Source of the DNA: Ochotona curzoniae
Taxonomy: Eukaryota > Chordata > Mammalia > Lagomorpha > Ochotonidae
Direction: 5' to 3'
Assembly: GCF_017591425.1 (NCBI RefSeq)
Contig: NW_024466599.1
Location: 24,094,001-24,158,000, forward strand
DNA: 64,000 bases
The translations under genes were made by a program, and so were the position numbers. Shown one piece after another: positions 35,858 to 45,010 of this stretch. Within the stretch, counting starts at the first letter, position 1. Each line of letters starts with the position of its first letter. The notes under the pieces are model-generated. The model saw only the letters and a program-made list of their open reading frames with translations. It made no database searches and was not told the origin of the DNA.

Positions 35858-36531
35858 ATCTATTTTTAAACATGCTTCTCTACTAATCCCAGCTGGTGTG
35901 TGTTACTACATCAAAGGTAAAACTTAGCATGAAAATTTTAGGTGAAGATTGAAGTTAATAATTTTTTTTTGTTTTGTTTTGGGGGTGGAGTCAGCTAAAA
36001 ATGTGAGCTGTTATTTGGCACAGGATTAATGTGCTCAAGTGTTTTCTGCATGTCAGCTGGTGTTTTAGCTTGCAGAAAGGAAATTCTCACTTACTCTCTT
36101 CTCCAATTTTTTTTCTTTTACTTTCTTTTCCTCCCTGCTCTTCCTAAGTGTGTTGTTGGCTAAAATGTTTTTCAATGTGCTAAATCACATGACAAATGTG
36201 CTACATAAGATCAGGGAAGTGCTTTCTGAGATACTGTTCTTATAAATAGAATTTCATGGGAAGCGTTGCAGCTTCTGTTGGATCACACTTTCTAAGTAGG
36301 TTTCAAACCTGAATGTGCCAAGCCCTCTGTCGGAGCGTAAGGGAGAATGTGAGTTTATCGACTGTCATTGCCTCTTACTTCCTTGCAATCAATCCTTGGC
36401 ATGAGAATTATAGAGCGTAAATATACTAACCTGACCTAGAATAGCTCATTTCAAAGTGCCATTCAGAGATCTTTTCAAGGTTTCTGAAGATCTATGCAAT
36501 TTTCCCTATTATACTAGGGCTTTTTAAACTT
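35858..36531. other. unassigned sequence
   Basis: Repeat-free and of ordinary complexity, especially 36000-36480. No open frame over 60 codons. Possible conserved non-coding sequence, untested. Confidence 0.4.
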
Positions 36532-36543
36532 TCATTCTGTCTT

Positions 36544-36872
36544 TTTTAAAAGATTGATTTGTTTTTACTGGAAAGGCAGATATACAGAGAGGAGGAGAGA
36601 CAGAGGAAGATCTTCCGTTCAATGATTCACTCACCAAAGTGACCACAGTGGTTGGAGCTGCACCAGTCAGAAGTCAGGATCCAGGAGCTTCTTCCAAGTC
36701 ACCAACATGGGTGCAAGGTCCCAAAGCTTTGGGCCATCCTCAACTGCTTTCTTAAGCTACGGGCAGGGAGCTGGATGGGAAGTGGAGCTGCTGGGATTAG
36801 AACCGGCGCCCATGTGGGTTTCTGGTGTGTGCAAGGTGAGGACTTAAACCACTAGGCTATTACGCCTGGCCC
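36544..36872 (-). mobile_element. CSINE, full length
   Basis: A perfect 12-bp target-site duplication 'tcattctgtctt' lies at 36532-36543 and 36873-36884. Body intact with 'gatcttccgttcaatgattc' and 'gaaccggcgcc'. The intact duplication indicates fairly recent insertion, although body substitutions make it older than the 10246 and 38246 copies. Confidence 0.96.
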
Positions 36873-37104
36873 TCATTCTGTCTTAATAGATTGGAATTTT
36901 CCTAAGCAAAAAAACAAATAGAACAAATGAAGAAACAAATGTGAGAATCCACTTGTTTTCAATGGAAAAAATGTGAAGGGTTTGCAAAAGCAACATGACA
37001 GTGCTTTTCTCACTGTTATGTATTTTGTTTTGAAATCTATGCTTAATTTTCAACTTAAAAATCATGTTATTCATATTAGCATATAATATAATTCTGTTTT
37101 TAAA

Positions 37105-37740
37105 AAATTCAAATAGCTAACAGACAAATGAAAAAAAATGTTCAGGCTCCCTTGCTATTAGGGAAATATAAATTAAAATCACATTGAGTTTCCAACTAAG
37201 TCCAGTAAGATTGGTTTACATTCAGAAATCTACTGAAAGCATCATGGATGCTGGCATGGATGTGGGGAGAAAGGTAAGCTCTGCTGGTAGGGATGCAAGC
37301 TAGGGCAGCTGCTGTGGAAGTCAGTATGAAGAGTGTCAAGAAAAGTGAAAATTGAAATGCCACTCCTGGGAATATGTCCAAAGTAGGCAAAATCTACATA
37401 TGAAAAATGACCTGTGACCTTAGATTTATAACAGCACAATCCACAATATGTAAGACATGGCAACGGCTTGAATGTCTGTTGAAAGAGGAATGGATAAAAA
37501 AAAAATGGTGGTATATTTACTCTATTGAATACTATTCTACCATTTAAAAAAATGAAATTCTGCCATTTCAAAAATTGGTCCTAAGTGGAGACCTTTATTA
37601 TCAGTGAAATAAGCCAAGACATAATTTTAATCCAGTGTATAATCACATCCTTAATTTACCACTCACCATAAACAATGAGAAAAATTAGAAAGACCACAAT
37701 TCCACAGCAGTATAAACAAGGGCTACTAATAATGATCATA
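37105..37740 (+). mobile_element. LINE-1 ORF2 C-terminus and 3' end, sense
   Basis: 'gaaaaaaaatgttcaggctc', 'ggctggcatgg..gtgggga' type phrases, 'ggaatatgtccaaagtaggc', 'cttgaatgtctgttgaaaga' and 'ggatgg/ggataaaaaa' follow L1 ORF2 to its end. Frames are broken by stops and indels. Its 3' end faces the 3' end of the next L1, with only about 50 bases between. Confidence 0.8.
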
Positions 37741-37789
37741 TCATAAGTTGTCTGTTTTATTCCTACACATGTTCTTATATTCTATATGA

Positions 37790-38230
37790 ACAAACCAATA
37801 TCAGATAAACATATGATATTTGTCTTTTAGGGAATGGCTTATTTCACTTAGCATAATGATTTCTAGTTGCAAATATTTTGTTGCAGAAAACAGGATTTTA
37901 TGCTTTTAAAAGCCGAGTAGTATTGAATACTGAATATATACCACATTTTCTTTATTCAGTCATTAGTTGATTGACATCTGGTGGATTCCATTTGTTAGCA
38001 TGGTGAATTGAGGAGCTATAAACATGGGTTACAGATAACTGCTTCATTTTTCAATACCGTTTTATTTCCTTTGAGTAAATTTCAAAATATAGATGGCTGA
38101 ACAGTTTGGTAGATTTTTCAGATTTCTCAGGAACCTTCATACTGTTTTCCAGAATGATTGTACTAGTTTACATTCCTACCAGTAATGCATTAGGGTGGGT
38201 ACTGTTTTCTTCCTGCATCCACATCAGTAT
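37790..38230 (-). mobile_element. LINE-1 ORF2, antisense, 3' part before SINE insertion
   Basis: 'ggcttatttcacttagcata', 'ccacattttctttattcagt', 'cattagttgattgacatctg' and 'accttcatactgttttccag' are the antisense landmarks of the last part of L1 ORF2. It continues after the inserted SINE at 38581. Confidence 0.9.
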
Positions 38231-38245
38231 GTGTGTATGTATTTT

Positions 38246-38565
38246 TTTTTTAAGATTTATTTTATTTTTATTAGAAAGGCGGATATACAGAGAGGAGAGA
38301 CAGAGAGGAAGATCTTCCGTCCGATGATTCACTCCCCAAGTGAGCGCAACGGTCGATGCTATGCCGATCCGAAGCCAGGAGCCTCTTCCGGGTCTCCCAC
38401 ATGGGTGCAGGGTCCCAAAGCTTTGGGCCGTCCTCGAGTGCTTTTCCAGGCCACAAGCAGGGAGCTGGATGGGAAGAGGGACTGGCAGGATTAGAACCGG
38501 CGCTCATATGGGATCCCGGGCGTGCAAGGCGAGGACCTTAACCACTGTGCCACCGCGCCGGGCCC
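38246..38565 (-). mobile_element. very young CSINE inserted in L1
   Basis: A 15-bp perfect target-site duplication 'gtgtgtatgtatttt' lies at 38231-38245 and 38566-38580. It is the least mutated SINE in the window: CpGs are kept in 'gagcgcaacggtcgatgcta', 'gaaccggcgc' and 'caccgcgccgggccc'. It splits an antisense L1, so the L1 is older. Confidence 0.97.
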
Positions 38566-38580
38566 GTGTGTATGTATTTT

Positions 38581-40040
38581 GATTTTTGGATGATAACCGT
38601 TCTAATTGGGGTGAGGTGTAACCTCATGGTGATTTCTATTTGCATTTCCCTGATGTCTAGTTATATCCTGATCATTTGTGTATCTCTTGGCCATTTGAAT
38701 TTCACCCTTTGGAAAATGCCTGCTTGGGTCCTTTGTCCATTTCTTGTTTGTTTGCTTTTTTTTGAAGTTTTAAGATTTTTTTAAGACTAAATCTTGGATA
38801 TTAAACACTAATCAAATTCATAGTTCCAAATATTTTTCCCATTTTGTTGTTTGCCTCTTCAGTTTGTTGATTGTTTCCGTTGTAAGACAGAAGGTTCATA
38901 GCTTGCCTGTATTTCTGGTGTCTTTTCTAAGAAGTCTTTGTCTAGTCCACTGTCTATATAGGAGTTCCCCCAATGTTTTCTCATAAGTCGATGGTATCAG
39001 GTTATAGATTTAGATTATTGATATTTTGAGTTGATTTTTCTGTAATTTGTAACCTAGGGAGTGAATGTCATACTTCTGCATGCATAGGTCCAGTTATCCT
39101 AGATCCATTTGTTGAAGAAATTGTCTTCAACGTGAGTTGATTTTAGCTTGTCGTTAAAGATCAGTTGGTTGCAATGTGTGGATAAATTTCTGGGGTTTGC
39201 GTTCTTTTCCATTGTCTGTATGTCTATTTTGTTCTAGTACAAAGCTTTTTGTTTCAAAACATATTTTTTGAAAATCTGCTATTATGATACCTCTGGTTTC
39301 ATTTTTTGTTGTTTTTTAAAATTGCCTCAGGTATTCAAAGTCTCTTATAGCTCCAAATACATTTTATCTTCCTTTTTATCTATAGATGAGAAAAATGTTG
39401 GTATTTCGATCACGATCACATTGAATCTGTAAATTGCTTTCAGAAGTATAGAAATCTTGATGATATTTATTCTTCCAATAAAAAGACATTGAAGATTTTT
39501 TTGGTGCATTCTTCTACTTCTTTATTTAATGTTTTATAATTCTTATTGTAGATATTTTTCATGCCTTAAATTTATTTCAAAGCATTTAATGTTTGTAGTT
39601 ATTTTGAATGGGACAGAATTTATTTCTCAATCATGGAGTTATTTGTGTATACAAAGGCTATTAATTTTTGTTGATTTTATATCCTGAAATTTTGCTGAAT
39701 CTTTCTTGGAGTTTTCGGTTCCCCCATATATAAGGTTATGCCATCTGCAAGTAGAAATAGTTTGTCTTGCCCTTTATCAATTTAAATTCCATTGATTTCT
39801 TTCCCAAAGGATCTGGCTAAAACTTCCAGAACTGTATGTTGCCTATATCTTATTGATGCATGAGCTATCTGTCTTCAGTTTGCTTATGGTTCCTCATGAA
39901 ATGATGTTGCTGTCAAAAATATTCTCTGCTTCATTGAGATAATCACATGGCTTTATTCAGTTAATGTGATGCATCACATTTATTTATTTACATATCTTGA
40001 ACCATCTCTACAGATCAGGGATAAATACCACTTGAAAGAA
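38581..40040 (-). mobile_element. LINE-1 ORF2, antisense, remainder to reverse-transcriptase region
   Basis: Continues the L1 in order: 'ggggtgaggtgtaacctcat', 'ttgatattttgagttgattt', 'cattgaatctgtaaattgct', 'ttatgccatctgcaagtaga' and 'taatgtgatgcatcacattt', ending at 'gggataaataccacttg'. This is the C-terminal and reverse-transcriptase part. The element is 5'-truncated near 40040 and full of stops. Confidence 0.92.
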
Positions 40041-40372
40041 CACAGCCATTCCCAGAGCCAGCTGTGTGCTGGTACTCCACCTTGGCAGTGTGAGTCTGGG
40101 TGCCTGTGATAGAGCTGGGAGAGAGGATTATCTCAAAATCCTAACTAGGCACTTTGAACCCTGCCAAGCTTTCACTATGGGCTAAAGCTCAGGGGCCAGG
40201 GACTCATCCCTCTGACCATGCCTGTGAAGGCATGCCAGGCATGCGTGTGTGTGAGCCAAAGCAGCCTCTGCTCATGTGAAGGTGATGCTTCCTCCCTGCC
40301 AGTCACTGGAAGCACTTGTTGGGGGATGGGAAAAAATAAATGCATTGTCCTTTAATAGGTTAGGTGGGCATT
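40041..40372. other. GC-richer unassigned block next to LTR-like DNA
   Basis: After the L1 break the sequence becomes markedly richer in G and C, with 'ggcatgccaggcatgcgtgt' near 40230. It may be internal or flanking sequence of the LTR-like element that follows. No frame is open. Confidence 0.4.
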
Positions 40373-40960
40373 TTGTTATGGAAATATGACCACCAAGGAA
40401 TGAAAGCAACCTTTATTTACTGATGGCATCAGCTGGGGTCACCCTTAGAGGAGGATGGCTGAATTTGTCTTATAGAACGCTTTTATATGCTTTGATATGG
40501 TAATCTCATGGCTTTCTGTGGGGAGGGAGAAAATAGGTAGTTCCCAGCACTTTGTTTACTGAACATTTTATCCTAACGTCTGGAGGCATAGGCCTTGTCC
40601 CTCTAGACCCAGAGCAAACTTCTCTCCCCATGTCCGCCATGCATGCTCTCCTCGATGTGACCTACATGTGAGCCTGCTTCTCTGTGAGACCAGCATGTAA
40701 GCCTTTTCTCTACCCTGTCTCAGCTGGGGGCAAGGTTGGACTCAAAGCCAGTGTCATCAGCACTGGTAATGCTGGCTGTCTCTGTCGCCTCACTCCAAGA
40801 AGATGGCATCTGCGTTCCCTCAGTCCTATAATAGTCACGTCAGGTGAATTACAACTAGTGTTACTCTGTGTGGTCAAATCACAGACTTTCATAAAGAATT
40901 TAAGGGGAACTCCCACTCAGACCCCTGCCGTATTTCACAACCCTAAATCAATTATCTCTG
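40373..40960 (-). mobile_element. LTR-like element (endogenous-retrovirus type), tentative
   Basis: On the minus strand a TATA-box-like 'gcatataaaagcg' (plus 40482-40494) is followed about 75 bases later by a poly(A) signal 'aataaaggttgctttcattc' (plus 40395-40414). The possible U5 end is '...ccataaca' at 40373. That order and spacing are what an LTR shows. The U3 start and target duplication were not found. No retroviral coding sequence is present. Confidence 0.4.
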
Positions 40961-41351
40961 TTTTCCTTCCATAATAATTTCTGCAGCTTCTGAAACCCTC
41001 ATGTCTTATATCTGATTGCTCAACTTGATAGATATTGAGCTCTGCTTGTAATCCATATATCTGTTATTTTTGGGGAAGTGAGAAATAACAGGCTCCATTA
41101 TCTCCATGATTTTGTTCAATTTTAATGTTGTTTATCTAAGGAGTTCTACCTTAGTACCGAATGCTGTTGTAACTGAAAATCATGCTTTATATTCTTATCT
41201 TTGAATTTGAATATATCTTGTCTTCAATAGAGTTGCATATCTCCTGCAGGCATGCAGTAGTTCTTTTTGCTATTTGAAGTTCCCTAATATGTGTGTTTGG
41301 TGAATATATTTTTGTCTCTTATCTCACTCATTAAAGTTATTCTATATCTTT
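40961..41351. other. unassigned AT-rich sequence
   Basis: No gene or repeat recognised. Confidence 0.4.
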
Positions 41352-41470
41352 TAATTGACTACCAGCCATGTCCCAGATATGGTTCTAGGTGCTTATTGAG
41401 ATAACTAATTTAGTACTTCTGCCTGCACTAGCTCATAGTCTAATTAATGGTGTATTATATTTTGAAGATT
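41352..41470 (-). mobile_element. L2-like fragment, antisense
   Basis: 'ccagccatgtcccagatatg' 'gttctaggtgcttattgaga' followed by 'gctcatagtctaattaatgg' fits antisense L2 3' sequence. Confidence 0.5.
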
Positions 41471-42434
41471 AGACATACAAATTAATTCTTAAAATCCAAT
41501 AGAGTTTGTGGCCATGAAGTACAATGCAAGAAAAAGAATAAGCTATTCTTAGAGCATAATAAAAAACACTGTGTAGATGATTAAATTCTTTAATTTGAAT
41601 TACCCATACAGAATAAAATGATATCAAAATAAATTTACATAAACTAATCTTGTGACAGTGCTGCATGTGGCAGCATAATACTATCAATAATTATCCATGA
41701 TAATGGCGGAGGAAGTGAGCATGTTTTATGTTCTTGAGGAAAATGGAGAAACAGCCTGTGCCATCCCCTCACATCCTCTGTCTTTACACACAATGTAGAA
41801 AAGGCCTTGTGTTCATAGCATTTTTTGTCATATTGCACCCAGTGCCTACTTATTAATTCTCTGTGCTATGCGGTTTCTTCCAGTCTTGATGAAGTACCAA
41901 TTAATATTTCATTATTTCAGAAGTGCTTGTTTCTCTGGCGAGATCTGTAATACTCCTACTGTGGGATTTGCACATACTTGTCACACTTGCAGTCATTGAT
42001 ATCCTTAATTGATGTTGTGAGATCTGAGGGCATGTGAAAAAGAAAACATGAAGGAGAATAGGAGATAAAAATGCTATTATTTTTCACTCTATGTTGATGC
42101 TGTAATCTGTTTCATGTACAATAAATATTTATGCAGTGGGTGTTAGGAGGAATCAAGAGGATAACTGTAGAGTTATAAAACTTCTAACATAAAACATGAG
42201 TTGGGAAAACAAAAAAAAATACGTAAAAATATTTCTACACTTCCTCTATTTGTATTAAATAGCATCAATGGTGAAAACCTTATGCGATGTGCTGGAAGCT
42301 TATATAGAGAACTAAGGGAGAACCTATATCAATGAAGTTTGGAGTCCAGCAGTCAGCATAAAGCAGCCTGAAGGAGGTGCTAAAGCAATATATGAGTTTT
42401 ATTGATCCCTAATTTTAATTACTACATTTTTGAA
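41471..42434. other. unassigned sequence
   Basis: No gene or recognised repeat. AT-rich. Confidence 0.4.
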
Positions 42435-42600
42435 TTTCATTCTCAATTTCACTTATGACATAAGTACTTTGCTGTTCCATTTATAGATAGTAATCATGAG
42501 GCATAGAGGTAGGTACAGTAGGTTGCTCAAGATGAAATAATAAGCTGCAAAGTTGGTATATAATCTCTGGCTGTCTAGTTAATACATTTTAAATAAAGTT
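42435..42600 (-). mobile_element. MIR fragment, antisense
   Basis: 'ccatttatagatagtaatca' 'tgaggcatagaggtaggtac' and 'ggttgctcaagatgaaataa' correspond to the reversed MIR blocks with 'ttttacagatgaggaaactg' and 'ttgcccaaggtcacac'. Confidence 0.65.
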
Positions 42601-43343
42601 ATAATGTGATACACAAGAGGAAGCAAACCTCGAGCAGAGACGGTATGATATTCAGTGATAGTAGGACTGGTCTCTCATTACATGGGAAGTAAATACAGCC
42701 AGACAATACAATCATCTTTTATAGTTAGAACTAATTTGTACTTTATGGTAAAGCTAATGTTTGAAGAAAGGAGACCTAGATTCCTATTTCTAGCACATAC
42801 CTGCTCATCCTAAGAGATGAGCCATTGTAGGATGCTCTCACTCAAGGCCATTTAAGTCAAGATTTCTTTTCTCTAAAACTTCATAATTATTTGTGCCATT
42901 CTTTAGATCCTTTAATCCAACTTCTACTTCAAGGGCACGCACATGTCCCTTCAGCAGAAATATTTATTCCTCCTTATAAATTATTAATTAACTTTATGGC
43001 TTAGGATTAAATAGAAGCTTGTTATCATGACTTAATAAAAAATTCTGTGCATTTATATAGTGGTTTTCAGTGTTCTGTCACATAAATTGTCAGTTCATAA
43101 AGTCTAGTGTTGTTAGGAAAATTAATGTTAGTACCCCAATTAATAAAATTTCAGTAAGAAATTTAAAAAACAGCAAAGGTTGAGAATTTTCTTGAGTTCA
43201 TATGGCTGTGAATTAATCCCATGTGGATAGGGAGGAGCTGAGTTGCTGAATGTGTGAGGGTGGCAGTCCCAGGTGGAATCATGACGAACTTCCCAGGGTG
43301 GAGCATTCCCATGAAGGCGTAAGGGTGTTTCAGGCATCTCAAG
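42601..43343. other. unassigned sequence
   Basis: 43190-43340 is more GC-rich than its surroundings and has overlapping minus-strand frames of 65-70 codons. No domain or repeat family recognised. Confidence 0.4.
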
Positions 43344-43366
43344 CTAACGCTAACCCTAACCCTAAA
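43344..43366. repeat. short interstitial telomere-like tract
   Basis: 'ctaacgctaaccctaaccct' 'aaa' is just under four hexamers of CTAACC type (one unit variant, CTAACG). Short interstitial telomeric tracts arise at repaired breaks or by chance expansion. Confidence 0.65.
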
Positions 43367-43682
43367 TCTCACCAATAAAAATCAGTGACAAGTGGCTTAA
43401 AACTTCATGAGAAGACATTGATAGAGATGGACTGTATCCAAGTGTGTGAGATTAATCAACAGTGGGGAACTGTGGTGAAATGTTAAGGAGCATACCCATT
43501 TGGATATGTAAAGGAAAGAATCATATCTTTCTGGACAGAGGGATGATAGGAACAAAGGACTATCCATAGGAAAGTATCTGTGAGGAGAAGAGTAAAGGAT
43601 TACAAATTATAAAATGGGAATTAGAAATCATATTGATAAGTTAGAATGGGAAGAAGGCAGTAGATTAAAAGTATCATATGGA
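43367..43682. other. unassigned spacer
   Basis: Purine-rich on the plus strand, nothing recognised. Confidence 0.4.
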
Positions 43683-44008
43683 GGGCCCAGCGCAGTAGCC
43701 TAGCAACTAAAGTTCTCGACTTGCACACACCAGGATCCCATGGGGGCGTGGGGGTTGTTTTCCGGCAGTCCCACTTCCCATCCAGCTCCCAGACCTTGGC
43801 CTAGGAACACAGTCAAGGATGGCCCAAAGCTTTGGGATACTGTACCTGCATTGGAAATTCGGAGGAGGCTCCAGGCTCCTAGCTTCGGATTGGTGCAGCT
43901 CCAGCCATTGTGGCCATTTGGGGAGTGATTCAACAGGTGGAAGATCTTTTCTACCTTTTCTCCTCTGTATATCTGACTTTCCAATTAAAATAAAATAAAT
44001 CATAAAAA
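43683..44008 (+). mobile_element. CSINE, full length, plus strand
   Basis: Head 'gggcccagcgcagtagccta', centre 'gatggcccaaagctttggga', tail 'ccaattaaaataaaataaat'. Possible target duplication: 'aagtatcatatgga' ends at 43682 and 'aaatatgacatgga' follows the tail. The B-box area is disturbed around 43740-43770 by a G-rich change. Confidence 0.92.
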
Positions 44009-44387
44009 AATATGACATGGAAAACAGTGAACTACACTATGCCCTGGAAACAAGACTAACCTATTCAATAGGCTGTTTGGGCATCATCCATCCATTTTGG
44101 CAGAACGAGTAATGGAGCAAGAAGTCAGGCAGAGAAGTGTATACCGGATGGCTTTGACCCTAGAAAATGGAATAGAAAAGTAGGATATAAAAAATTAAAG
44201 CTGATAATAAAATGTAGAAGGACTATATTATTGGATGTGATAATAAAGCTAATGAAGTTTGGGGGACAGATGAAAGATATTAAAGACTTCATCTCAGCAT
44301 CAGTAGATATATATTATATATATATATATATAAGGAAGTTATATATATTTTATATATATATAAAGAAGTTCTACCTTCTTATATTTT
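44009..44387. repeat. unassigned spacer with TA-rich palindromic repeat
   Basis: 44305-44365 consists of two alternating TA tracts separated by 'aaggaagtt' and followed by 'aaagaagtt', a duplicated palindromic unit. The rest is unassigned. Confidence 0.7.
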
Positions 44388-44640
44388 GCTGTTTTATTAT
44401 TTTATTTATTTGAGAAGCAGAGATTTCTAAGCAAAGTCAGAGTCATTTTTCACCAGTTCCCTCCTCAAATGTTTCTACTGACACAGACTGAGCTTTCTTG
44501 GACCTGCGAGCTGGGAGTTCAACTGAAGTCTCCAATATGGGTGACAGGAAAACAGCTGGTGGAGTCATTATTGCTGTCTCCCAGCGTACCCATGCATCAG
44601 GGGCTACAACTGGGGACTGAAATCAGGCAAATCAGGTATT
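44388..44640 (-). mobile_element. ancient CSINE, minus strand
   Basis: 'ttattatttatttatttga'-type tail, 'gaagtctccaatatgggtga' 'cagg', 'cattattgctgtctcccagc' and 'ggctacaactggggactgaa' match the older C-repeat in reverse. The next SINE sits immediately beyond its head side. Confidence 0.65.
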
Positions 44641-44660
44641 CTGAAGTGGACCTGATTTTT

Positions 44661-45010
44661 TCTTTTTAAAGACGTATTTATTTTTATTCAAAGTCAGATA
44701 TACAGAGAGAAGGAGAGACAGAGAGGAAGATCTTCCATCTGATGATTCACTCCCCAAGTGACCACAACGGCTGGAGCTGAGCCAATCCAATGCCAGGAGC
44801 CAGGAGCCAGGAGCCAGGAGCCAGGAACCTCCTCCGGATCTCCCACATGGGTGCAGGGTCCCAAGGCTTTGGGCCATCCTCAAGTGCTTTTCCAGGCCAC
44901 AAGCAGGGAGCTGGATGGGAAGTGGAGCTGCTGGGATTAGAACCAGCGCCCATGTGGGATCCCGGCTTGTTCAAGGTATGGACTTGAGCCACTAGGCCAC
45001 CTCGCCAGGC
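44661..45010 (-). mobile_element. CSINE with expanded 7-bp repeat
   Basis: Complete reversed C-repeat from 'gacgtatttatttttattca' to 'ccacctcgccaggc'. The segment that normally holds two GCCAGGA units has five (44792-44826). Flanks 'tgattttttc' and 'tgtatttttt' could be a target duplication. Confidence 0.93.
44792..44826. repeat. (GCCAGGA)5 tandem repeat inside a SINE
   Basis: Five perfect 7-bp units at 44792, 44799, 44806, 44813 and 44820. Expansion by slippage of a short repeat that most copies have once or twice. Confidence 0.97.

Noticed and set aside
37105..40040. Intact, potentially active LINE-1
   Set aside because: Both L1 pieces are truncated at the 5' side, have many stops and indels, and lack ORF1 and a 5' UTR.
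40041..40960. CpG island or gene promoter
   Set aside because: GC is raised relative to the flanks, but CpG dinucleotides are few and no exon-like frame follows on either strand.
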